NCBI GenBank assembly: GCA_963768085.1
Contig: CAVYGO010000003.1
Location: 372,001 to 436,000 of the forward strand
Source: Pukyongia sp963768085
Lineage (GTDB): Bacteria; Bacteroidota; Bacteroidia; Flavobacteriales; Flavobacteriaceae
Direction: 5' to 3'
Length of the DNA: 64,000 nt
Below, in pieces: positions 1-6,175 of the stretch; the first letter of the stretch is position 1, and each line of letters opens with the position of its first letter. Position numbers and translations under genes: made by a program. Below the pieces are notes generated by a model. That model saw only the letters and a program-made list of their open reading frames with translations, was not told where the DNA came from and made no database searches.

Positions 1-61
1 TCGCTGTAGAAAAAAATACCAATAACCATATAAGGATGAAATTGGGGTAGAAACGCTTCAT
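1..61 (-). CDS. N-terminus of a secreted protein, runs off the window edge
   Basis: An ATG on the minus strand at 61-59 opens a frame that stays open to the window edge. The 20 visible residues begin MKRFYPN and continue with a hydrophobic stretch (FILIWLLVFFSTA), which looks like a Sec signal peptide or lipoprotein leader. A near-consensus Bacteroidota promoter box (TACCTTTC) lies about 30 nt upstream on the same strand. The mature part is outside the window, so no function can be given. The call rests only on the signal-like start and the open frame; it could be a chance frame. Confidence 0.45.
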   Translation of the reverse strand, partial: MKRFYPNFILIWLLVFFSTA

Positions 62-163
62 TTTGTGCTTTTTATAGAATTCTGAATTTTTGCATGCGAA
101 AGGTACGAAAAAAAGTATGCCTTGAATTTATCAGCTATGAATTATCAATGTATACATTCTGCG

Positions 164-1075
164 TTAATCTTGCTTTTTATCGAGTTGAACCGTTGGTATT
201 TTTACGATCTCAAAGGTCGCTGAAGCAAGTTTAACTTTGCCTTGCGTCTTCTCGATTTCCACAGCTATGAGCTCGTTGAGACGGTGTTTTGTAAATCTTC
301 GCTTTTTATAATCCACAATATACCGGAGATTGAATTGTATCCAATTGTCGGTTAAGGTGATCGCTAAAGTAGGAGCCACTACGGCATCCTCGATATAATA
401 GCGTTTTACAACAGACTTCCACTTATCCATAGAAGCATTCACATAATCGCTAAGTTGTTCAGAGGCGACTTTAATAACTATGCTTTTTGCCAGTTCCATA
501 TCCGATTCATAGTGTATGGGTAAATTGAATTCATCCCATATAAAAGGAAAATCCTGAGAATAGTTATAAACAGGGCCCTTAAAAACAAAAGCGTTGCTGA
601 GCTTGACAATTCTGCCGCTGTAATTATCGCTGCTAACCCATTGACCAATCTCCATCATAGTGGTATATATACTGTCTATATCGATCACATCACCCTTAAT
701 ACCGTTGATCTCTATGCGGTCTCCCGGCTTGTATACCTTCACAAAGAATATGTAGATAGAACCAGCAATGCTGAGAACTAATTCCTGAAGGGTAATCGCA
801 ATTCCGGCGGTTAGTAATCCGATAGCAAGTGTAAAATCCTTTATATTTCCAGTGAAATATGACAGTGATAAAATGATCAAAATGATATAACCGATAACTT
901 CAATCCCTTTCTGTGTTTTGTATCGGGCCTGGGTATCCGGCAACCGTTTGCGAAGCATCCGTCTGAAGAATTGGATAAGGGCCACTATAAAGATTACCCA
1001 TAATAAATACTTGATAAACATCATGGAGGTAGGATGGCTTTCCATCCATTGCCTGATCTGCTCAATAGAATTCAT
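164..1075 (-). CDS. small-conductance mechanosensitive channel (MscS family)
   Basis: Predicted inner-membrane MscS-type channel of 303 residues that would open under membrane tension and release solutes on osmotic downshock. Three hydrophobic segments (roughly residues 18-38, 60-80 and 84-112) precede the typical beta-domain stretch with PGDRIEINGIKGDVIDI at about 117-133. The last helix before that domain (GLLTAGIAITLQELVLSIAG) has the small-residue pattern of the pore-lining TM3. The C-terminal part (190-303) is soluble and ends in a lysine-rich tail. The protein is near the size of E. coli MscS and lacks the large periplasmic domains of MscK-type members. It stands alone, with about 65 nt to aat upstream. 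Family call is firm; channel conductance is inferred. Confidence 0.85.
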   Translation of the reverse strand: MNSIEQIRQWMESHPTSMMFIKYLLWVIFIVALIQFFRRMLRKRLPDTQARYKTQKGIEVIGYIILIILSLSYFTGNIKDFTLAIGLLTAGIAITLQELVLSIAGSIYIFFVKVYKPGDRIEINGIKGDVIDIDSIYTTMMEIGQWVSSDNYSGRIVKLSNAFVFKGPVYNYSQDFPFIWDEFNLPIHYESDMELAKSIVIKVASEQLSDYVNASMDKWKSVVKRYYIEDAVVAPTLAITLTDNWIQFNLRYIVDYKKRRFTKHRLNELIAVEIEKTQGKVKLASATFEIVKIPTVQLDKKQD

Positions 1076-1140
1076 AACCTTCGGGATTTCAAAGTTTTAA
1101 CTAATGTAAGTTATTTACTTCCTAAGATTTTTGACATTTA

Positions 1141-1785
1141 TCATACTTGGGTTAAATATTGTATAAAATCACCCCGGGGTATTTCCCGCGCACCCATTCG
1201 CTCAAGATGTTCCGTATACATCTGACAGTCGATCAATCGATACTTATTGCTTTTAAGTTTTTCAACCAAATAATACAGCGCAACCTTCGAAGCGTCACTT
1301 TCCAGGCTGAACATACTTTCTCCACAAAACACCAGTTGCGATTGAAGGTTTACCCCATAAAGTCCTCCCACCAACTTCTCTCCCTTCCATACTTCAACCG
1401 ATTGGGCCCAGCCGCTCTTGTGTAGTTCAATATAAGCTTCCAGCATCTCGTCGGTGATCCAGGTGCCTCCCTGATCCTCTCGTTTTATATCGGAGCATTG
1501 ATATATAACATCTTCAAATTTCGTATTGAACGTAACAGTGAAATGAGCCTTGCTTATTTTCTTCTGAAGATTTTTGGAAACATATAGGTCATCCGGAAAC
1601 AGAACCATCCTGGGGTCCGGACTCCACCACATAATAGGTTGCGCATCGCCATACCACGGAAAGATCCCGGATTGATAGGCCAGTTTCAAGCGGTCTACAG
1701 ACAAATCACCCCCAACAGCAAGAAGACCTTCGGAGGTAGCTTCGGTAACTGCCGGGAAGCAGATTTCTTCAGTAAGGAAATGCAT
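1141..1785 (-). CDS. aat: leucyl/phenylalanyl-tRNA--protein transferase
   Basis: Aat transfers Leu or Phe from aminoacyl-tRNA to the N-terminus of proteins starting with Lys or Arg, making them ClpS/ClpAP substrates in the bacterial N-degron pathway. The 214-residue protein carries the family signatures: FPAVTEATSEGLLAVGGDLS near the N-terminus, GIFPWYGDAQPIMWWSPDPR at about 40-59, and the central GGLYGV and ESMFS stretches at about 140-160. It is slightly shorter than the E. coli enzyme. The start is the only reasonable ATG before the conserved N-terminus. It lies between the MscS gene and the DUF3127 gene on the same strand with gaps of 65-95 nt, so it may be separately transcribed. Confidence 0.95.
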   Translation of the reverse strand: MHFLTEEICFPAVTEATSEGLLAVGGDLSVDRLKLAYQSGIFPWYGDAQPIMWWSPDPRMVLFPDDLYVSKNLQKKISKAHFTVTFNTKFEDVIYQCSDIKREDQGGTWITDEMLEAYIELHKSGWAQSVEVWKGEKLVGGLYGVNLQSQLVFCGESMFSLESDASKVALYYLVEKLKSNKYRLIDCQMYTEHLERMGAREIPRGDFIQYLTQV

Positions 1786-1877
1786 AATTCTGATTTCAGA
1801 GGTAGAAGATGATTAATCCCACCACTATCTCCATTGGATGAAGGACAGGAGCGGGATACCAGTTTTTTTACTAAAGC

Positions 1878-2252
1878 TTAAAACGGCAGATCATCATGAT
1901 CCTCTTCACTGAGGTCGGTTGCCGGCTCAAAGGCATCCTCCGGCGGTAATGGTGGCATATCACCTGAAACCGCCTGATCGATATTCTCTATGCGCCAACC
2001 CTGAATGGAGTTGAAATATTTGGTTTCACCCTGTGGATTCACCCATTCGCGACCCCTAAGGTTTATGCTAACCTTCACATTCTGACCAACCTGATAACTA
2101 TTTAGCAGATCGGTTTTATCCTGCACGAATTCGATCATAATATGCTGTGGATATTGTTCTTCGGTAGTAATAACCAATTCTCTTTTTCTGAAACCATTGG
2201 TCCCGTAGGTTTTGGTTTCATCAATCATTTTAATTTTTCCCTGTACTTCCAT
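1878..2252 (-). CDS. DUF3127 OB-fold-like protein with SSB-type acidic tip
   Basis: A 124-residue protein matching DUF3127, a Bacteroidota family with an OB-fold-like core. The ATG at 2252 is chosen because the conserved core begins MEVQGKIKMI directly after it, while a longer frame would run into the flavin reductase gene. The core (1-90) contains ELVITTEEQ, a VKVSINLRGREW strand, and a segment resembling SSB (WVNPQGETKYFNSIQGWRIE). The C-terminus is acidic and proline-rich and ends EEDHDDLPF, nearly the same as the tail of the ssb product in this window (EEDDDLPF). In SSB that tip binds repair and replication partners. Nucleic-acid binding and partner recruitment are inferred. No function has been established to my knowledge. 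Confidence 0.8.
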   Translation of the reverse strand: MEVQGKIKMIDETKTYGTNGFRKRELVITTEEQYPQHIMIEFVQDKTDLLNSYQVGQNVKVSINLRGREWVNPQGETKYFNSIQGWRIENIDQAVSGDMPPLPPEDAFEPATDLSEEDHDDLPF

Positions 2253-2283
2253 CTTATTAGCTGTTGTTATTTTGTTTTTAGTT

Positions 2284-3117
2284 CTATTCTGTTTGTTGTA
2301 ATATCTTCCAGGCTTCCATAGCATCTCCGGCTATCAAAGATTCCTGTGCTTTTTTCTGAATTTCTTCCGAAGGGTTTAAAGCTGCATTCACGCCTTTTGG
2401 CAAGGTTTCAACATTGGCAAGTATACCAAGATCGTTTCCCGTTAACACCTTGCTGAACCGAATGGTTTCCGGCAAAGCGTCCACACCAACACCAAGCGTT
2501 TTTAATGGTTTTTCCACCTCAAACAGACCGGCCTTAGCCCTGCTGTACCAATTTCCTCCCATACGGGCCACTGTATCGATCTTTTGGGGATCAATACGTT
2601 GATTTTCGTCCAGGATCTCTTCGTTCAGATGCAGTTTCAATACCTCGCAGATCACCAGGTTTCCGGCACCGCCATGGTCTCCCAGGGCAATTACCTCATT
2701 AACCATGCATTCAAACTGAACCGGCGCCTCTTTCACTCTTGGAGGCCTTACTACCTCGGAAGGAATTTCAGTAAACCCTGCTTTTGTAAATTCATTTACT
2801 CCTTTTGGATATTCCGTAGAGGAAAGGGACATCTGCTGCACCATTTCGTAGCTCACAATGTTAATAACCACTTCCCTGGTTTCCAGCACATTCTCTAAGG
2901 TATGCTTGGTTGTATTATCCCGAACTCTTCTTGCGGGGGAAAAGATCATAACCGGTGGATTTGCGCTAAACACATTGAAAAAGCTATAGGGCGACAAATT
3001 CACCGAACCAGCTGAATCTACCGTACTTGCAAAGCAAATTGGACGGGGTGATACAGCACCGAGAAGATAACCGTGTAATTTGGATGTGGGTATTTCTTTA
3101 GGATCGATCGTGATCAT
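2284..3117 (-). CDS. flavin reductase family protein
   Basis: A 277-residue protein of the flavin-reductase-like, FMN-binding split-barrel family (PF01613 type). The N-terminal half has LLGAVSPRPICFASTVD and LSPYSFFNVFSANPPVMIFSP (read in two parts), which form the flavin-binding barrel, followed by the usual helical segment with an EYPKG motif and a GDHGGAGNLVICEVL strand. Members act as NAD(P)H:flavin oxidoreductases or oxygenase partners. The substrate cannot be told and no oxygenase gene is adjacent. The last 90 residues are a family-specific extension. The start at 3117 gives MITIDPKEIP, typical of relatives. A TACATTTG promoter box ends only 6 nt before this ATG. Confidence 0.85.
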   Translation of the reverse strand: MITIDPKEIPTSKLHGYLLGAVSPRPICFASTVDSAGSVNLSPYSFFNVFSANPPVMIFSPARRVRDNTTKHTLENVLETREVVINIVSYEMVQQMSLSSTEYPKGVNEFTKAGFTEIPSEVVRPPRVKEAPVQFECMVNEVIALGDHGGAGNLVICEVLKLHLNEEILDENQRIDPQKIDTVARMGGNWYSRAKAGLFEVEKPLKTLGVGVDALPETIRFSKVLTGNDLGILANVETLPKGVNAALNPSEEIQKKAQESLIAGDAMEAWKILQQTE

Positions 3118-3123
3118 AGCCTA

Positions 3124-3131
3124 CAAATGTA
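3124..3131 (-). promoter_or_regulatory. TAnnTTTG promoter box of the flavin reductase gene
   Basis: TACATTTG on the minus strand fits the Bacteroidota -7 consensus TAnnTTTG. It is separated from the ATG at 3117 by TAGGCT only, so transcription would start at or next to the start codon. No TTG lies at the usual -33 distance. Confidence 0.55.
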
Positions 3132-3241
3132 CCCAAACGCTAAGGCTTGTAAAAATTTGTAAGCACAATAATATTAACATATTTGCTTTATATTTATCGA
3201 ACTTCCTATCCGCTTTGCCGGTGATGAAGAAATAATTAAGT

Positions 3242-4405
3242 ATGCAGAATAAAAAGGCACTCCTACGTTGGTTCTTCGTTTTCCTTTCCATCTTTATCAT
3301 TTCACTGATCCTGTGGAATACATATGCGTTCTTTAATCAATTAAAAAATAACGAACGAAGTAAAATGCAGGTCTGGGCGGCTGCTCAGAATGAATTCGCG
3401 CAAACCGACCTGGAAAATGATGAAGACATCAGTAATATTGTTTTAAAAGTGCTTCAAAGTAACGTAAGCACTCCAATGGTGGTGTACAGCCATAAAGAAG
3501 ATTCGTACGATGTTAGGAATATTGATGAAAAAGAGACCGATCCCGAAAAACTAAGGGAAAACAGAAAACGACTGGCCGAGCAGTTCACTTCCGAATATCA
3601 ACCTATCCCGATACATTTTAATGAAGAGGTACTGCAAACGATCTATTACGGTAATTCTCCTATTATCAATAAGCTGAAATACTACCCCATCGCTTTAATA
3701 TTAATTATCCTGTTGTTCTTTACCGCATTGTATTTCTTCTTTCAAACATCCAAATCTTCTGAGCAAAACAAACTCTGGGCGGGGATGGCCAAAGAAACGG
3801 CGCACCAGATCGGTACGCCCTTATCTTCCCTGGTAGGCTGGACAGAGATCCTGAAACAGGAAAACGTCAATGCCAGCTATATTGAGGAAATGGAGAAGGA
3901 TATCGACCGGCTGAAGACTATCACGGAACGATTCTCAAAAATCGGATCTGTACCAAAACTCATCAAAAAAGATATTGTCGCCGAAACCCGGCAGTCCTTC
4001 GACTACCTTAAAAGTCGGACCTCTAAATTGATCGAATTTGAACTCCACCTTCCCGTTCATCCTGTTTATGTTGAGCTAAATTCGCAACTTTATGGCTGGA
4101 CCATCGAAAACCTCGTGAAGAATGCCATCGATGCCATGAAGGGAAAAGGAAAGATCAGCATCAGTATCGAACCTACCTCAAAGCATGCCAGATTGCTCAT
4201 CAGTGATACCGGGAAAGGTATTCAGAAATGGAATTACAGAAAGGTATTCATGCCCGGATACACAACTAAAAAAAGGGGTTGGGGACTGGGCCTATCCCTG
4301 GTGAGAAGAATCATAGAGGAATATCATCGAGGTAAGATCCGTGTCCTTAAGAGTACCATTGGTGAAGGTACCACAATGGAGATCCTGTTAAAAATTAGCC
4401 GTTAA
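3242..4405 (+). CDS. sensor histidine kinase, membrane-bound, no adjacent response regulator
   Basis: A 387-residue inner-membrane histidine kinase. Two membrane segments (about 9-31 and 147-168) flank an extracytoplasmic region of about 115 residues with no domain I recognise. The cytoplasmic part has the phospho-acceptor helix ETAHQIGTPLSSL (His188) and an HATPase_c domain with N box NLVKNAIDAM, G1 box DTGKG and G2 box GWGLGLSL. The catalytic set therefore looks complete. The gene is followed 1 nt later by a zinc-ribbon membrane protein. No response regulator gene is near, so it is an orphan kinase whose partner must be elsewhere. The spacing suggests that the downstream protein is co-expressed and may take part in signalling, which is inference. 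Confidence 0.92.
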   Translation: MQNKKALLRWFFVFLSIFIISLILWNTYAFFNQLKNNERSKMQVWAAAQNEFAQTDLENDEDISNIVLKVLQSNVSTPMVVYSHKEDSYDVRNIDEKETDPEKLRENRKRLAEQFTSEYQPIPIHFNEEVLQTIYYGNSPIINKLKYYPIALILIILLFFTALYFFFQTSKSSEQNKLWAGMAKETAHQIGTPLSSLVGWTEILKQENVNASYIEEMEKDIDRLKTITERFSKIGSVPKLIKKDIVAETRQSFDYLKSRTSKLIEFELHLPVHPVYVELNSQLYGWTIENLVKNAIDAMKGKGKISISIEPTSKHARLLISDTGKGIQKWNYRKVFMPGYTTKKRGWGLGLSLVRRIIEEYHRGKIRVLKSTIGEGTTMEILLKISR

Positions 4406-4406
4406 G

Positions 4407-4745
4407 ATGACTGAAACCATTCATAGTCTACATAGAGCGCAATTAAAGAATAATTGCCCGGAATGTTATCAACCTGATAGTCTCGAACTTAGTTTTTCGC
4501 AGGCTGAAAAGGAAAACAAGTTCTACAGCAAAGTCTCCAGTGAGGTTGTTTCCGATATGCATTGCGGTAATTGCGACACTACCATTTATCCTGTTAGCTG
4601 GAATGAAGACCTTGAAAAAATATTCGAGTATAACCGTAAACTAGCACATCCAAAACCATCGGGCATCAAACTGAAACCCCTTGCGTATATAATCATCATT
4701 ATCGATGCGATCACTATCGGCGTGCTGATATACCTGCTGAAATAA
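4407..4745 (+). CDS. small zinc-ribbon membrane protein
   Basis: A 112-residue protein that starts 1 nt after the histidine kinase stop codon, so translation is probably coupled. It has two Cys pairs, CPECYQ near residue 18 and CGNCDT near residue 53, separated by about 35 residues. Together they look like one zinc ribbon. A C-terminal hydrophobic helix (about 92-111) would anchor it in the membrane with the zinc ribbon in the cytoplasm. It belongs to no family I can name. Its stop codon lies 1 nt from the end of the convergent HIT gene. A link to the kinase is suggested only by gene order. Confidence 0.75.
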   Translation: MTETIHSLHRAQLKNNCPECYQPDSLELSFSQAEKENKFYSKVSSEVVSDMHCGNCDTTIYPVSWNEDLEKIFEYNRKLAHPKPSGIKLKPLAYIIIIIDAITIGVLIYLLK

Positions 4746-4746
4746 G

Positions 4747-5136
4747 CTAAAGATTTTCCTGAATTTTTTTGGCAAGTGCGGTCATTTCTTCTGCCGAAAC
4801 CACCGTTTTATGCTGAAAGGTCATGTCCTTCATCTCGTTGATGGGGATCAAATGCACATGTACATGGGGCACTTCAAGACCAATAACCGCCATCCCGATC
4901 CTCTCACAAGACACTGTTTTTTCCAACGCCTTAGCTACCTTTCGAGAAAATTTCATCAGTCCTTCGTAAGTGTCTGCTTGCAGATCGAAAAGTTTATTCA
5001 CTTCCTGTTTAGGCACACAAAGTGTATGGCCTTTTGTATTGGGGTTTATATCCAGAAAAGCAAGGAAATTTTCATCCTCTGTTATTTTATAACAGGGAAT
5101 TTCACCGTTTATGATCTTTGTGAAGATAGTTGCCAT
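4747..5136 (-). CDS. HIT family nucleotide-binding protein
   Basis: A 129-residue histidine-triad protein. The signature HVHVHLIP (His91, His93, His95) lies near the C-terminus, and the N-terminus has the typical TIFTKIINGEIPCYKI and FLDINPNTKGHTLCVPK segments. HIT (Hint-like) proteins hydrolyse or transfer nucleotidyl groups from AMP-amino and related compounds; the physiological substrate is not clear. The ATG follows the greA stop codon with no spacer, so the two genes form one transcription unit, greA-HIT, an order I know from other Flavobacteriia. It converges with the zinc-ribbon protein gene. Confidence 0.93.
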   Translation of the reverse strand: MATIFTKIINGEIPCYKITEDENFLAFLDINPNTKGHTLCVPKQEVNKLFDLQADTYEGLMKFSRKVAKALEKTVSCERIGMAVIGLEVPHVHVHLIPINEMKDMTFQHKTVVSAEEMTALAKKIQENL

Positions 5137-5613
5137 TTAATCCCGACTTATTTCCAAAACGTCAAATTTCATGGTACCGTTCGGTACTTGAATTTCGGCG
5201 GTTTCGCCTACTTTTTTTCCAAGCAATCCTTTACCAATAGGTGAATCTACGGATATTTTACCTGTTTTTAGGTCTGCTTCACTCTGTGCAACCAGTTTAT
5301 AGGTCATTTCCATCCCATTCACCTGGTTTTTTATTTTTACAATGGAGTGCACTAGTACTTTCGAATTGTCCAGTACAGATTCATCGATCAATCTGGCATT
5401 GGAAAGAGTTTCCTCCATTTTTGAAATTCGCATTTCCAATAAGCCTTGTGCTTCCTTGGCCGCGTCATATTCAGCATTTTCGCTCAAATCACCTTTATCC
5501 CTGGCCTCTGCAATAGCCTGGGACGCCTTCGGACGTTCTACGTCCTTCAGCTGATTAACCTCATCTCTTAGTTTTTTTAACCCTTCTGCAGTATAATAAG
5601 ATACTTTACTCAT
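5137..5613 (-). CDS. greA: transcription elongation factor GreA
   Basis: GreA enters the RNA polymerase secondary channel and stimulates cleavage of backtracked RNA. The 158-residue length is standard. An N-terminal coiled-coil (1-75) carries the tip motif GDLSENAEYDAAKEAQ with the two acidic residues (Asp42, Glu45) that coordinate the catalytic metal. The C-terminal FKBP-like domain (80-158) contains SPIGKGLLGKKVGETAEI and ends with a VLEISRD strand. The downstream HIT gene follows with no gap. The mRNA leader has a terminator-like hairpin at its predicted 5' end, described separately. Confidence 0.97.
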   Translation of the reverse strand: MSKVSYYTAEGLKKLRDEVNQLKDVERPKASQAIAEARDKGDLSENAEYDAAKEAQGLLEMRISKMEETLSNARLIDESVLDNSKVLVHSIVKIKNQVNGMEMTYKLVAQSEADLKTGKISVDSPIGKGLLGKKVGETAEIQVPNGTMKFDVLEISRD

Positions 5614-5640
5614 AACTTCATCGTTTTAACTAAAACAGAA

Positions 5641-5665
5641 AAAATCCCATGCACGACGGGATTTT
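5641..5665 (-). promoter_or_regulatory. terminator-like hairpin in the greA leader
   Basis: On the minus strand AAAATCCC pairs with GGGATTTT around a 9-nt centre, and a run of T follows, which is the form of an intrinsic terminator. It lies between the greA promoter box (5672-5679) and the start codon (5613). The gene on the other side is divergent, so this is not the terminator of a neighbour. It may be an attenuator or a 5' stabilising stem. Confidence 0.6.
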
Positions 5666-5671
5666 GTAAGT

Positions 5672-5679
5672 CAAAGATA
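5672..5679 (-). promoter_or_regulatory. TAnnTTTG promoter box of greA-HIT
   Basis: TATCTTTG on the minus strand is an exact match to the Bacteroidota -7 consensus. Transcription would start about 5-7 nt further on, at the foot of the hairpin at 5641-5665, leaving a leader of about 50 nt before greA. Confidence 0.6.
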
Positions 5680-5737
5680 CTAAAAAAAATATTTCTTGCT
5701 GAATTTTCGTACTTTGCAAGACTAAAATTTGCTTTTA

Positions 5738-6175
5738 ATGAAATTGAAGATAATTGGCATTTTCGCCTTGTTATTACTCGCCTCTTGCAAGAGTGATGAT
5801 GGTGGATTACAGGATAACAATCCAAATTTAGCCAATCCTGTTGTTAATTTAAATCTGAATCTAAACCTTCCGCAGTATAATCCGCTTAAATTCCCTGGGA
5901 ATAGCGTGCTTGTAAGTCAGCAGGGCATAAAGGGAATCGTAATTTACAATGTGAATAACAGCTTGTATACCGCTTCAGAACTTAGTGATCCCAATCACCC
6001 TCCCAGCGTTTGTTCACGTATGGAGGTAACAGGAATTATTGCCAGCTGTCCGTGTATAGCCGATGATAATGAATACGACATTGTTACCGGACAACACAAG
6101 ACCAATAGCAGCTTATACCCCATGCAGCAATACCGGGCTGTTCGCACCGGTGACAACCTTCAGGTTACAAATTAG
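5738..6175 (+). CDS. hypothetical lipoprotein
   Basis: A 145-residue protein starting MKLKIIGIFALLLLASC, a lipoprotein signal with lipobox LASC and Cys at position 17. KSDDGG follows the Cys. The mature part has an Asn/Leu-rich stretch with alternating LNLNLN, a Rieske-like but incomplete segment (CSRMEV, ASCPC, and no His ligands in place), and ends in a region of short strands. I do not recognise the family. The ATG at 5738 is preferred to a TTG 9 nt upstream because it leads straight into the signal. Its TAG stop overlaps the TAA of the convergent TonB receptor gene by two bases. Promoter is probably near TACTTTG at 5711-5717. Confidence 0.75.
   Translation: MKLKIIGIFALLLLASCKSDDGGLQDNNPNLANPVVNLNLNLNLPQYNPLKFPGNSVLVSQQGIKGIVIYNVNNSLYTASELSDPNHPPSVCSRMEVTGIIASCPCIADDNEYDIVTGQHKTNSSLYPMQQYRAVRTGDNLQVTN

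Noticed and set aside
5738..6175. Rieske iron-sulfur protein for the lipoprotein gene
   Set aside because: It has CSRMEV and ASCPC Cys but lacks the paired His-containing CxH motifs in a proper arrangement.
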